This document shows, in pieces, positions 9,167 through 21,135 of a DNA stretch of 64,000 nucleotides (within the stretch, counting starts at the first letter, position 1; every line of letters starts with the position of its first letter). Position numbers and translations under genes: made by a program. Origin of the DNA: Vibrio ponticus (lineage in GTDB: Bacteria; Pseudomonadota; Gammaproteobacteria; Enterobacterales; Vibrionaceae); the NCBI RefSeq assembly GCF_009938225.1, contig NZ_AP019657.1, positions 2,666,001 through 2,730,000 on the forward strand, in the 5' to 3' direction. The notes under the pieces were generated by a model that searched no databases, was not told the origin of the DNA, and saw only the letters and a program-made list of their open reading frames with translations.

Positions 9167-9862
9167 CTATTCTTCGAGGAGCTTCGGTTGCTCAATACAA
9201 GATTGGTTATCGTCTCTGAGCATCAGAAGGTCTTCAATCACCAACTCATCGCCTTCTCTACTGCCAACAAATGCGACAAAGCTGTCAATGTCGGCTAAAC
9301 GGTCAACGACGAAGCTAGGTAAACTCTGATTAAATGCGAGTTTGTGATATTCCTCTCCCGTGCAAGTCTCAAATTCATTACCATCCCAGTAACCTTGGAT
9401 TAATTCAAGACCGTCTTTCTGCTGTTGCTTGGTTTTCTTCGCGACGTTATTGGCTTCGTCCATTAATTGACTAAGCATATCATTTTTTATCGGCAGCACT
9501 TTACCATCGAGACGGTACTGCTGATAAACCGCTTCACCTTGCAAATTGAAGCGCACGTGCAATTTGTAAGGCACTAAACCTTGATTGCCTTTCAGTTGCT
9601 CACCTTCACGAATCAACTCTCGTACCGTTCCCTCTTCCCAACGATATTGACTCTGATACCAGCCATAATCGCCAGCAACCACATAGTCAGCGCCACTCAA
9701 TGGGACTGCTAACCTATCGGTAAACCAATACAGGCTTGCAGCATCGCCCATGCTTTGACCACCAGAGCTATTTACTGTGGTTTCAAGAGTAGTATTTGAG
9801 ATATCAGCTGAGCAGCCGAGAAGAAAAGAAGTGATTAGTGAAGGTAGAAGAAATTTTTTCAT
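9167..9862 (-). CDS. yjaH: DUF1481 lipoprotein YjaH
   Basis: 231 residues from ATG 9862. A lipoprotein signal is clear: MKKFLLPSLITSFLLGC with lipobox LLGC, so it should be anchored in the envelope after cleavage at Cys. The body reads SLYWFTDRLAVPLSGADYVV and WYQSQYRWEEGTVRELI, matching DUF1481 proteins encoded next to hupA. Function is unknown. The open frame can be extended by four codons to a TTG, but that TTG falls in the hupA terminator stem, which supports the ATG. Downstream of hupA on the same strand; low-level readthrough from hupA could express it. Confidence 0.82.
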   Translation of the reverse strand: MKKFLLPSLITSFLLGCSADISNTTLETTVNSSGGQSMGDAASLYWFTDRLAVPLSGADYVVAGDYGWYQSQYRWEEGTVRELIREGEQLKGNQGLVPYKLHVRFNLQGEAVYQQYRLDGKVLPIKNDMLSQLMDEANNVAKKTKQQQKDGLELIQGYWDGNEFETCTGEEYHKLAFNQSLPSFVVDRLADIDSFVAFVGSREGDELVIEDLLMLRDDNQSCIEQPKLLEE

Positions 9863-9873
9863 AGAGTTTTGCA

Positions 9874-9902
9874 AACGCCAAGGCCAGTTTGACCTTGGCG
9901 TT
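9874..9902 (-). terminator. hupA terminator / attenuator
   Basis: Perfect ten-base stem AACGCCAAGG / CCTTGGCGTT with a nine-base loop, six bases after the hupA stop on the minus strand. The T tract is short (TTTGC), so leaky termination into yjaH is likely. Confidence 0.7.
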
Positions 9903-9908
9903 ATTTTA

Positions 9909-10181
9909 TTATTTCACTGCGTCTTTAAGTGCTTTACCAGCAACGAAAGCAGGAACGTTTGCAGCTGCGATTTGGATCTCAGCACCAGTCTTAGGGTTAC
10001 GACCAGTACGTGCTGCACGGTGGTTTACTTTGAATGTACCAAAACCAATTAGTTGAACTTGGTCACCCTCTTTAAGTGCGCCTGATACGCCTTCAAGAGT
10101 TGCTTCAAGAGCAGCTTTAGCTTGTGCTTTTGATAGGTCTGCTTTCTCAGCGATAAAGTCGATTAATTGGGTCTTGTTCAT
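9909..10181 (-). CDS. hupA: DNA-binding protein HU-alpha
   Basis: 90 residues, the exact HU length. HU is a small histone-like dimer that binds and bends DNA without sequence preference. Start ATG 10181 ([20 protein letters not shown]) follows AAGGGA; an upstream in-frame ATG would add 11 residues unlike any HU. The signature [21 protein letters not shown] spans the DNA-binding arms with the conserved Arg-Asn-Pro. Flanked by yjaG and yjaH as in E. coli, although here a CNNM-type gene is inserted on the opposite strand. Confidence 0.97.
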   Translation of the reverse strand: MNKTQLIDFIAEKADLSKAQAKAALEATLEGVSGALKEGDQVQLIGFGTFKVNHRAARTGRNPKTGAEIQIAAANVPAFVAGKALKDAVK

Positions 10182-10532
10182 TAGGTTTCCCTTCTCATAT
10201 GTTATCGAATTCAACTCACTCTAAAACATAAATGCCCCATCTGGCAAAGGTTTGTAAGCATTCTTTCGCTTTAATGCGTGACTTTTAACCATATTATGAG
10301 TATTAACTCACAAATTGTTGCTGGTTGAGTCATAATCAATACTTGTTTTTCAACCAATTTAACCTTATTTATAAACCGCTCAAGTCATGTGAAGCCTGAT
10401 ATTACGGGGCTTGAGCGATGACAAAATACACACACCAATAATGCCCAGGTATACCGAACGTGCTCTCATTAAGATTACTGATAGCATTTCGCAGCAAAAT
10501 TAGGTCGTGGTAATAACTTTTATAGGAACAAT
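10182..10532. other. hupA / CNNM gene divergent intergenic region
   Basis: 351 bases without a gene. It holds the ribosome site of hupA (AAGGGA on the minus strand), and an inverted repeat GCTCAAG (10378-10384) / CTTGAGC (10410-10416). Inside it AAGCC / GGCTT could pair as an alternative. No known operator is recognised. Confidence 0.5.
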
Positions 10533-11636
10533 ATGTTGCTGCTAACTATATACGTCACTGTCGCGATTGGCGTATCTTTTATCTGTTCAGTTCTCGAAGC
10601 GGTCTTACTAAGTATTACTCCGAGCTTTATTGCTCAAATGCGCCAACAAGGACATCCTTCAGCGGATAGACTCACGGCTTTGAAACAGGATATCGACCGC
10701 CCACTAGCTTCTATCTTGACGCTTAACACTATTGCTCACACTATCGGTGCGGCAACAGCGGGTGCGCAAGCTGCGGTGGTATTTGGTAGTGAATGGTTAG
10801 GTGTATTCTCAGGCGTCCTAACGTTAGCAATTCTAGTGCTTTCTGAAATCGTACCAAAAACAATCGGTGCGACATACTGGCGTCAGCTTGCTCCGTTTGC
10901 CGCAACCACTCTGCGCTGGATGGTGTGGCTACTGACTCCGTTTGTTTGGTTCTCAGAACAGATTACTAAGCGTCTTGCGCGTGGTCATGAAGCACCAAAA
11001 ATGCGTGATGAATTATCAGCAATGGCTTTACTTGCAAAAGAAAGCGGTGAGTTTGCTGAAGGTGAGTCTAAAATCCTGAGCAACCTACTGGGCATTCAAG
11101 ATGTACCAGTAACTCAAGTGATGACACCACGCCCAGTGGTATTTCGCGTTGATGCAGAGATGACGATCAAAGAGTTCTTAACTGAACACCGTGATACGCC
11201 ATTCTCACGTCCATTGGTTTACAGCCAAACTAATGACAACATCGTCGGTTTTGTACACCGTCTTGAGCTATTCAAACTAAAACAGTCTGGTAGCGGTGAT
11301 AAGCAGCTTGGCGCTGTAATGCGTCCTGTGCACGTTCTACTGAATAACATGCCATTGCCTAAGGCATTTGACCAAATGCTGTCTAAGCGCCTTCAGCTTG
11401 CGCTAGTAGTCGATGAATACGGCACGGTACAAGGTCTACTGACACTAGAAGATATTTTCGAGCATTTAATCGGTGAAGAAATTGTCGATGAAGCAGACCG
11501 AGCAACAGACATGCAAGAGCTTGCTTTTGAGCGCTGGGAGAAGTGGAAGAAACAGCACGGTGTGATTGAAAGCCGTGATGACGACGAAGACGATGCGAAA
11601 GAAGAGTCTGAATCATTAGACAAAGACAAGTCATAA
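10533..11636 (+). CDS. CNNM (DUF21) transmembrane protein with CBS pair
   Basis: 367 residues. The N-terminal CNNM domain (about 1-150) has four hydrophobic segments (LLLTIYVTVAIGVSFICSVLEAVLL; ASILTLNTIAHTIGAA; FSGVLTLAILVLSEIVPKTIG; WMVWLLTPFVWF). Two CBS motifs follow (about 185-300: VTQVMTPRPVVFRV and LALVVDEYGTVQGLLTLEDI), then a highly acidic tail (DDDEDDAKEESESLDKDK). It lacks the CorC/HlyC C-terminal domain of longer relatives. The family includes Mg/Co efflux proteins and nucleotide-sensing CBS modules; transport here is inferred. Alone, on the opposite strand to hupA, ended by a shared terminator. Confidence 0.82.
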   Translation: MLLLTIYVTVAIGVSFICSVLEAVLLSITPSFIAQMRQQGHPSADRLTALKQDIDRPLASILTLNTIAHTIGAATAGAQAAVVFGSEWLGVFSGVLTLAILVLSEIVPKTIGATYWRQLAPFAATTLRWMVWLLTPFVWFSEQITKRLARGHEAPKMRDELSAMALLAKESGEFAEGESKILSNLLGIQDVPVTQVMTPRPVVFRVDAEMTIKEFLTEHRDTPFSRPLVYSQTNDNIVGFVHRLELFKLKQSGSGDKQLGAVMRPVHVLLNNMPLPKAFDQMLSKRLQLALVVDEYGTVQGLLTLEDIFEHLIGEEIVDEADRATDMQELAFERWEKWKKQHGVIESRDDDEDDAKEESESLDKDKS

Positions 11637-11656
11637 TCGAATCATTATAGAAAGAC

Positions 11657-11683
11657 AAAAGGGAGCAAATGCTCCCTTTTTTA
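11657..11683. terminator. Bidirectional terminator
   Basis: AAAAGGGAGC AAAT GCTCCCTTTTTT between the convergent CNNM gene and yjaG. Confidence 0.88.
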
Positions 11684-11690
11684 ATATCGA

Positions 11691-12278
11691 TTAAAGACCA
11701 ATACCAATGTTACTCACGCCTTCATCTTTCAATTCTGCGCGCAGATCCTTAATTAAATCAATATCGCGCTCTTCTGCGTCTTTTAAAGGACGGAAGATAG
11801 CCCACTGCACATCCCACTCTGCACATACAGCTTCGTTGTCTTTCTGATTTTCATCAGTAATCTCAATACCAGTCTGCGCTTCTTCTAATTGCGCGACAGT
11901 CACTACTGATTGCTGACTGACTTTCTGCATGCTTTCGAAAAGGTCATCACGATCCAAAAGACCATGGATCATGGTAGACAAAGCAACACAAGCATCAATG
12001 GCAGGGTAAACACCGTAGAAGTCAAAATCTTCTGAGCTTGGGATAATCTCTTCTAACTTCTCCAGTTGGCGCTCAAAGTTAACCTTTGCCGTTTTTACTG
12101 TAAGCTGTTCCCAGATACTATCTAGAATATCACGGTAAGTGCGAGCAGGAGCAAACTGAGTGTTTTCACAAAACATTGCGTAGTTTGGGTACATACGCTC
12201 ACACAGACAAGCCATGAAGGTTATCTGTTTCCAAGGTTCTAACTTCTCAAGACGAAGCTGAAGTGGGTTTCTTAGCAT
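11691..12278 (-). CDS. yjaG: DUF416 protein YjaG
   Basis: 195 residues, the usual YjaG length. All-helical cytoplasmic protein of unknown function: LEPWKQITFMACLCERMYPNY, FEKQLE-type helix NFERQLEKLEEIIP, and YGVYPAIDACVALSTMIHGL are conserved stretches of DUF416. In E. coli yjaG lies just before hupA; here the order yjaG-(CNNM gene)-hupA-yjaH keeps the neighbourhood. No catalytic residues can be proposed. Confidence 0.85.
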   Translation of the reverse strand: MLRNPLQLRLEKLEPWKQITFMACLCERMYPNYAMFCENTQFAPARTYRDILDSIWEQLTVKTAKVNFERQLEKLEEIIPSSEDFDFYGVYPAIDACVALSTMIHGLLDRDDLFESMQKVSQQSVVTVAQLEEAQTGIEITDENQKDNEAVCAEWDVQWAIFRPLKDAEERDIDLIKDLRAELKDEGVSNIGIGL

Positions 12279-12350
12279 AATGGCTCAATTGGTTGCAGAA
12301 AAATACAGCGGCAGTTTACTTGATAACCAGCAGGGAAAAAAGCAAAGCCT

Positions 12351-13277
12351 ATGAACAATTTCACGAAAAAACTCTTTATTTTGACAGAGCAAAATGAGAC
12401 ATACCAAAAGCTGGTCGAATCCTACGATTTGCCAAACTTGGCAATCACTCAAGAGCCTCGTGAAGCGCATATCGTTTTAGCTGCACCACCACTGCTTGCC
12501 CCGCAGCTAAACCAGTTCGAAAACTTACAGTGGGTACAATCAACCTACGCAGGTATCGATACTCTAATCAAAGATAGCCTACGCCAAGATTATCTGCTGA
12601 CAAATGTAAAAGGGATCTTTGGTCAACAGATCGCTGAGTATGTACTTGGGTTGAGCATTGAACATTTCCGTCATTTTGGCCTTTATCGTCAGCAGCAACG
12701 CAAGCAACAATGGCTACCCCACCCTTACCAAACACTCAATAGTAAAACGATGGTAATTGCCGGTACTGGTGAGATTGGTAGTTACCTAGCAAAAATGGCA
12801 AAAGTATTCGGGATCGTCACTATCGGAGTGAACACCAGAGGCATACCCAAAGCAGACTCTTCTTTTGACTACATCTATCACATTGATGAACTTGCCAGTG
12901 CGATAAGCAAAGCCGACATCGTCGTTAGCACGTTACCAGAGACGGTAAGCACCCAGGGTATCTTTAACCAAATGGCGCTATCACAAGCCAACTCGATACT
13001 GTTTTTTAATGTAGGGCGTGGCAGTAGTGTGGAACAAACAGCACTAATTGAAGCGCTAGATCGAGGTAACATCGCCCACGCTTTCCTTGACGTATTCCCG
13101 CAAGAGCCGTTACCGAGCGAACATCCATACTGGTCACACCCGAATATAACTATCACACCTCATATCGCCGCTGTGAGCTTTCCTGAGCAAGTCGTTAAGA
13201 TCTTTGCTGACCATTACATAGAATGGGAGCAAGGTTATTCCCTACGTGGCTGCATTGATTTTAGTAAAGGGTATTAA
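12351..13277 (+). CDS. D-2-hydroxyacid dehydrogenase family protein
   Basis: 308 residues. NAD(P)-dependent reductase of 2-keto acids or oxidase of D-2-hydroxyacids. The nucleotide fold shows VIAGTGEIGSYLAKMAK (about 137). The catalytic trio is visible: Arg in NVGRGSSV (about 223), Glu in FPQEPLPSEHPYW (about 251) and His in ITITPHIAA (about 270). Closest in feel to the GhrA/hydroxypyruvate reductase branch, but substrate cannot be named. Its stop overlaps the start of the next gene (TAATG), so the two are translationally coupled. Confidence 0.85.
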   Translation: MNNFTKKLFILTEQNETYQKLVESYDLPNLAITQEPREAHIVLAAPPLLAPQLNQFENLQWVQSTYAGIDTLIKDSLRQDYLLTNVKGIFGQQIAEYVLGLSIEHFRHFGLYRQQQRKQQWLPHPYQTLNSKTMVIAGTGEIGSYLAKMAKVFGIVTIGVNTRGIPKADSSFDYIYHIDELASAISKADIVVSTLPETVSTQGIFNQMALSQANSILFFNVGRGSSVEQTALIEALDRGNIAHAFLDVFPQEPLPSEHPYWSHPNITITPHIAAVSFPEQVVKIFADHYIEWEQGYSLRGCIDFSKGY

Positions 13278-13846
13278 TGTTAGAACAACTATTAAGCGAC
13301 ATTCGACAATGCCGATTATGTGAACCCGAATTACCGCTAGGTGCAAATCCGGTAATTCAGGCACATCAAGATGCGCGCCTGCTGATCATTGGTCAAGCAC
13401 CAGGAACACGGGTGCACGAAAGCTCAATACCTTGGAATGATCCTAGTGGTGATAGATTAAGAACATGGCTTCAAATCGATAAGCCAACCTTCTATGACCT
13501 ACGTAAGATCGCGATTATGCCAATGGGTTTATGCTACCCGGGTAAGGGACATAGTGGCGATCTGCCACCAAGAAAAGAGTGTGCTCCCAAATGGCACCAA
13601 GCTGTTCTTGAACAACTCCCCAACATCGAAATGACGCTATTGATCGGTCAGTATGCACAAAACTACTACCTTAACGATAAGCCTAAAACACTGACCGAAA
13701 CCGTGCGAAATTGGCGCCAGTGGGCTCCGGAATATATTCCTATGCCTCATCCTTCCCCTCGCAATACGCTCTGGTTAAAAAAGAACCCTTGGTTTGAAGC
13801 GGAAGTTGTCACTTACATTCGAGAGTATGTGCAGCAGAAGATATAA
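13277..13846 (+). CDS. Uracil-DNA glycosylase superfamily protein
   Basis: 189 residues. It begins with a CRLC pair (RQCRLCEPELPLG) and carries the UDG-fold motifs LLIIGQAPGTRVHESSIPWND (about 35-56) and PMPHPSPRNTLWLKKN (about 155-170), which stand where the active-site and DNA-leucine-loop motifs of UDG families occur. It belongs to a clade of small UDG-like proteins common in Vibrio and Shewanella; glycosylase activity is unproven, and with only two Cys near the start it may not hold the Fe-S cluster of family 4 enzymes. Coupled to the upstream dehydrogenase by a one-base overlap. Confidence 0.75.
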   Translation: MLEQLLSDIRQCRLCEPELPLGANPVIQAHQDARLLIIGQAPGTRVHESSIPWNDPSGDRLRTWLQIDKPTFYDLRKIAIMPMGLCYPGKGHSGDLPPRKECAPKWHQAVLEQLPNIEMTLLIGQYAQNYYLNDKPKTLTETVRNWRQWAPEYIPMPHPSPRNTLWLKKNPWFEAEVVTYIREYVQQKI

Positions 13847-13851
13847 AGATG

Positions 13852-13909
13852 GAACGCTTCGCTACGGATGCGGGAAAGGAGAACGCTGCGCTACAGATGC
13901 GGGAGAAGA
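13852..13909 (+). repeat. Two tandem 29-base imperfect repeats
   Basis: GAACGCTTCGCTACGGATGC GGGAAAGGA (13852-13880) is followed directly by GAACGCTGCGCTACAGATGC GGGAGAAGA (13881-13909), 25 of 29 bases the same. They lie at once behind the UDG-like gene and look like debris of a dispersed Vibrio intergenic repeat. The rest of 13910-14041 holds no gene; a short GATATC TTC GATATC hairpin is at 14001-14015. Confidence 0.7.
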
Positions 13910-14041
13910 GCAAGAGCGTAGAATTGAGGGTCGAGAAGTTCTCGCTAAGTGATCGAAGTAGAGCATGCACTCTCGGTTCCCACATCTCGAAGCGAGATAT
14001 CTTCGATATCGAGCGTTCTAATTTCATTTCCAGCAGAAATG

Positions 14042-14085
14042 AAAAAAGCCCTGCTATTTCTTGCGGGCACATCTAGTGAGGGCTT
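14042..14085 (-). terminator. Second (distal) terminator behind the rrn operon
   Basis: On the minus strand AAGCCCT ... AGGGCTTTTTT, a seven-base stem with a long loop that can itself pair (GTGCCCGCAAGAAATAGCAG region), followed by six T. It lies behind the tRNA-Asp remnant, as if a former last terminator. Confidence 0.65.
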
Positions 14086-14088
14086 CTC

Positions 14089-14133
14089 AATAAGTGGCGG
14101 AGTGGCTGGGCTGGCAATCCAGCGGGACTCAAT
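14089..14133 (-). pseudogene. Remnant of a tRNA-Asp 3' end
   Basis: The plus strand AATAAGTGGCGGAGTGG (14089-14105) repeats exactly the bases at 14195-14211 that cover the 3' acceptor end and downstream flank of tRNA-Asp. On the minus strand the copy reads TGAGTCCCG, then a 17-base insert CTGGATTGCCAGCCCAG, then CCACTCCGCCACTTATT: the T-arm end and acceptor of tRNA-Asp interrupted by a small hairpin. Not a functional tRNA. Confidence 0.65.
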
Positions 14134-14165
14134 TCCTTTGCAAAAGGAACTTTTCTTTAGATATT

Positions 14166-14193
14166 AAAAAACCCGACGCTTTCGCATCGGGTT
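14166..14193 (-). terminator. rrn operon terminator
   Basis: Minus strand AACCCGATGC GAAA GCGTCGGGTTTTTT just behind tRNA-Asp: GC-rich stem with a GAAA-type loop and six T. Confidence 0.88.
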
Positions 14194-14200
14194 AAATAAG

Positions 14201-14277
14201 TGGCGGAGTGGACGGGACTCGAACCCGCGACCCCCGGCGTGACAGGCCGGTATTCTAACCAACTGAACTACCACTCC
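14201..14277 (-). tRNA. tRNA-Asp (GTC)
   Basis: 77 bases including the encoded CCA (TGG at 14201-14203 on the plus strand). Reads GGAGTGGTAGTTCAGTTGGT at the 5' end; anticodon GTC is the complement of GAC at 14241-14243; T-loop GGTTCGAGTCC. Almost the same as E. coli tRNA-Asp. Last gene of the rRNA operon and co-transcribed with it. Confidence 0.97.
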
Positions 14278-14293
14278 GCAGCGGTATTTTTTG

Positions 14294-14359
14294 CTAAATA
14301 AAGTCTTATGGTTAGGTAGCTTTATTTAGTTTTGCCTTCAGATTTTTCAAAATCTGAAA
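14294..14359 (-). other. Two perfect inverted repeats between 5S rRNA and tRNA-Asp
   Basis: CTAAATAAAG (14294-14303) / CTTTATTTAG (14320-14329), and TTCAGATTTT (14338-14347) TC AAAATCTGAA (14350-14359). In the primary rrn transcript these would form two hairpins separating 5S from tRNA-Asp; a role in RNase processing is inferred. Confidence 0.55.
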
Positions 14360-14370
14360 ACAAGTAAGCA

Positions 14371-14489
14371 AGCCTGGCGATGTCCTACTCTCACATGGGG
14401 AAGCCCCACACTACCATCGGCGCTATTGCGTTTCACTTCTGAGTTCGGCATGGAATCAGGTGGGTCCGCAACGCTATGGTCGCCAAGCA
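14371..14489 (-). rRNA. rrf: 5S ribosomal RNA
   Basis: About 119 bases. The ends TGCTTGGCGACCATAGCG and TCGCCAGGC pair as the terminal helix; the inside has CCCATGCCGAACTCAGAAGT and GCGCCGATGGTAGTGTGGGG, standard gammaproteobacterial 5S. Ends are set by similarity and could move by one or two bases. Confidence 0.95.
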
Positions 14490-14579
14490 AATTCTTTAAT
14501 TCGGAAAGCTGTTTTTGTGTTCTCTACACAATCAAGTTTTGTTCTTTCTTTGAGTCCATCAAAACCCCTTGGGTGTTGT

Positions 14580-17470
<2,891 letters not shown>

Positions 17471-17775
17471 ATACAACCCGAAGGAGTTTCGAGTTGATAA
17501 TCAAATCACCAAAGTTGTCTGCAATTTTTATACATGATGCAGACTCGATTTTGCCGGACTCAAATATGTTTTGTTTACTTAAAACAGTAAGACAAAACCC
17601 AAGAACACTTGAATGTGTTTTTGTGTATTCAATAAATGAATACTTTGAGAACTTTACAAACAACAATAAATTGTTGTTTTGTCAGCTTTCCAAATTGTTA
17701 AAGAGCAATAATAGCTCGAAGCGTTCGCTTCAAAACCATCAATCTGTGTGAACACTCATCGCAATAATCATCGTA
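17471..17775 (-). other. 16S-23S internal spacer without tRNA gene
   Basis: 305 bases. No tRNA-Glu, -Ile, -Ala, -Lys or -Val sequence is present, so this is the tRNA-less spacer class that occurs among Vibrio rrn operons. It contains a boxA copy (separate entry) and AT-rich hairpins used in RNase III processing. Confidence 0.88.
17696..17707 (-). promoter_or_regulatory. boxA antitermination signal in the spacer
   Basis: Minus strand TGCTCTTTAACA is the exact rrn boxA consensus bound by NusB/NusE, placed ahead of 23S as in E. coli. Confidence 0.88.
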
Positions 17776-19330
<1,555 letters not shown>

Positions 19331-19501
19331 AAGATTTTGTTCGACTCAATGAATACTGAACATTACATAGTAATGTTTGAATTGACTGTGCTGAATCTTT
19401 CGATTCAATGGTCACTTCGTTTCATTGAAATCTAATTTGAAGCCTAAGCTTCTAATTTGGATTATCATCAACGAGTGCCCACACAGATTGATAGGTTCTT
19501 A

Positions 19502-19514
19502 TTTTTAAAGAGCT
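19502..19514 (-). promoter_or_regulatory. boxA in the rrn leader
   Basis: Minus strand AGCTCTTTAAAAA, close to the boxA consensus, about 170 bases before 16S. Confidence 0.75.
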
Positions 19515-19560
19515 TTTTCTAACTTCCGAGATACTCAGTACCGCGTCGTTAGGGGTGCGT

Positions 19561-19588
19561 ATATTACGCTTCCCAACTTGAGAGTCAA
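19561..19588 (-). promoter_or_regulatory. rrn promoter P2
   Basis: Minus strand TTGACT (19583-19588), 16-base spacer, TAATAT (19561-19566), then ACGCACCCC. Spacer GGGAAGCG and the downstream CACCCC resemble E. coli rrn P2. Confidence 0.85.
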
Positions 19589-19667
19589 GCGTTTTTTCAA
19601 ACTTTCTTTTCTCTTCTTTTCCCTCACCGAGTGTGACTTGCGTCTCATCCCGTGTCAGTGAGGCGGC

Positions 19668-19695
19668 ATTATAGGGAGGATTTAAAACATGACAA
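19668..19695 (-). promoter_or_regulatory. rrn promoter P1 with UP element
   Basis: Minus strand TTGTCA (19690-19695), 16-base spacer ending CTCCC, TATAAT (19668-19673), discriminator GCCGCCTC, then CACTGACACGG, all as in E. coli rrn P1. Upstream (19696-19730) is strongly A/T-rich with A and T tracts, a likely UP element. P1 and P2 are about 107 bases apart. The remaining part of 19331-19889 is leader plus the divergent promoter area of the RRM gene. Confidence 0.9.
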
Positions 19696-19889
19696 GGCTT
19701 TTTTCAAAAAAACATTTTGTTCGCATAAAAACTAAGCAAATCATTAAAAATAGGATAAAATTTCAACATTTGAGTCATGTCACATCATCACGTTGGAAAA
19801 AGGCCAACCATATACGTAAGATCTATGTGTCTATTTTGTTAATAATAGATACTTAACTTTTTCTCTGACCTAGAAGTAGTATTCTGATT

Positions 19890-20345
19890 ATGAGTTCAAA
19901 TAAATCGATAGTATTGATAATCGCTATAGCGGTGCTCGGCGGTATTATCTTTTCTCAGATAAATATCTCTCCTGCTATTAGCTTTGTTATTGGTGTTGTT
20001 GCTTCCGCTTTTGTTCTTAAATTCTCTAACGCAACAACAATTGAAATGAGCACGCCTCTAAATGACCCGGCGACTAAAACCCTCTACGTGGGGAACCTTC
20101 CTTATAAGGCGAATGAATCTCACGTTAAGGAGTTATTTGCTAAACATGGTGAAGTGTTTGCCGTTCGTCTTATGAAAGACAAACGCACTGGGAAAAGAAG
20201 AGGATTTGGTTTTGTAGTAATGGCAGCCACTGATGCAGAGACCGCCATCGCAGGACTAAACGAGAAAGACTACATGCAACGGACTTTAAAAGTTCGCATT
20301 GCGAATGAGCCTAAATCTCAAGAGGAAAGGGACGAACTGAGCTAA
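19890..20345 (+). CDS. Membrane-anchored RRM RNA-binding protein
   Basis: 151 residues. Two hydrophobic segments at the N-terminus (about 6-23 [19 protein letters not shown] and 27-45 [17 protein letters not shown]) should form a membrane hairpin; an RNA-recognition motif follows (about 63-140) with RNP2 LYVGNL and RNP1 RRGFGFVVM, and the aromatic residues that stack on RNA are kept. Most bacterial RRM proteins are soluble, so the membrane part is notable. It would expose the RRM to the cytoplasm. Upstream lies the rrn promoter on the other strand; the last 35 bases overlap murI, which runs toward it. Target RNA unknown. Confidence 0.82.
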   Translation: MSSNKSIVLIIAIAVLGGIIFSQINISPAISFVIGVVASAFVLKFSNATTIEMSTPLNDPATKTLYVGNLPYKANESHVKELFAKHGEVFAVRLMKDKRTGKRRGFGFVVMAATDAETAIAGLNEKDYMQRTLKVRIANEPKSQEERDELS

Positions 20346-21105
20346 ACCCTAACTTCATTAATGCACTATTCAGCGCATCTTCTTGCCTAGGAGTTGCGCT
20401 GGAATAAATCTCTTTCTTTCCTTGTTTCTCCATACTCGACTCTACTGACAGTAACTCTTGTACCCGCCTTGCTATCGCCTCCCCTGAATCCACCAGCAAT
20501 ACTTGCGCTGTTAGTACCTGCTGAATTTCTTCTTTTATTAGCGGAAAATGGGTGCAGCCTAAGACGGCAACGTCTATCTTGCCGATCAGTGGTGCAAGCA
20601 GTGTCGTCATTTCGTCATGACAAACCGGAGTTCCTCTTAACTTCTCTTCAGCAATATCGACTAATCGAGTTAAACCAAGCATCTCTACCGGTTTATTCTG
20701 CGAAAAGTCTCGGATCAGATCATGGGTGTACTCACGCTGCACTGTCGCAGGTGTAGCAATTAGCCCCACCGCTTTATTAGCGAGATTAGAGGCAGGTTTA
20801 ATTGCCGGCACTACCCCCACAACTGGAATGGAAAGAATTGCACGAAGTTTGGGTAATACGATGGTGCTGGCGGTATTACACGCGATCACGACAAGATCAA
20901 TGCTGTGCTGTTCGACCATCGCAGAAACCAGTAACTCGACTCGTTCAATCAGAGTTTGGCGCTCTAACTCCCCATATGGGTAAGCAGCATTATCAAACAA
21001 ATAGTAGTAATCAAGTTGCGGCAAGCGGGCAACTATCTCTTTATATACAGATAAACCACCGACACCTGAGTCAAAAATGAGTACTTTGGGTTGCTGCTGA
21101 GTCAC
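20311..21105 (-). CDS. murI: Glutamate racemase
   Basis: 264 residues. Makes D-glutamate for peptidoglycan. Motifs: [15 protein letters not shown] (about 9-23), NAAYPYGEL, the first catalytic Cys in [16 protein letters not shown] (about 74) and the second in [10 protein letters not shown] (about 185), so both acid-base cysteines are kept. The start codon is GTG 21105, preceded by TGGAAA. The C-terminal coding end overlaps the RRM gene by 35 bases in convergent orientation. It sits beside an rRNA operon and in the btuB-trmA block, as in E. coli. Confidence 0.96.
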   Translation of the reverse strand: MTQQQPKVLIFDSGVGGLSVYKEIVARLPQLDYYYLFDNAAYPYGELERQTLIERVELLVSAMVEQHSIDLVVIACNTASTIVLPKLRAILSIPVVGVVPAIKPASNLANKAVGLIATPATVQREYTHDLIRDFSQNKPVEMLGLTRLVDIAEEKLRGTPVCHDEMTTLLAPLIGKIDVAVLGCTHFPLIKEEIQQVLTAQVLLVDSGEAIARRVQELLSVESSMEKQGKKEIYSSATPRQEDALNSALMKLGFSSVRPFPLEI

Positions 21106-21135
21106 AAAATATTTCCAGTAGAGAAGATGACGCGA

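Noticed and set aside
9113..9298. Open frame just after purD
   Set aside because: It runs through the bidirectional terminator and against the yjaH coding region.
13809..14167. Short open frames in both directions between the UDG-like gene and tRNA-Asp
   Set aside because: No ribosome sites, no family similarity; they are made of repeats and terminator hairpins.
14089..14211. Integrative element at the tRNA-Asp att site
   Set aside because: Only about 90 bases separate the repeats, with no integrase or cargo; at most an old scar.
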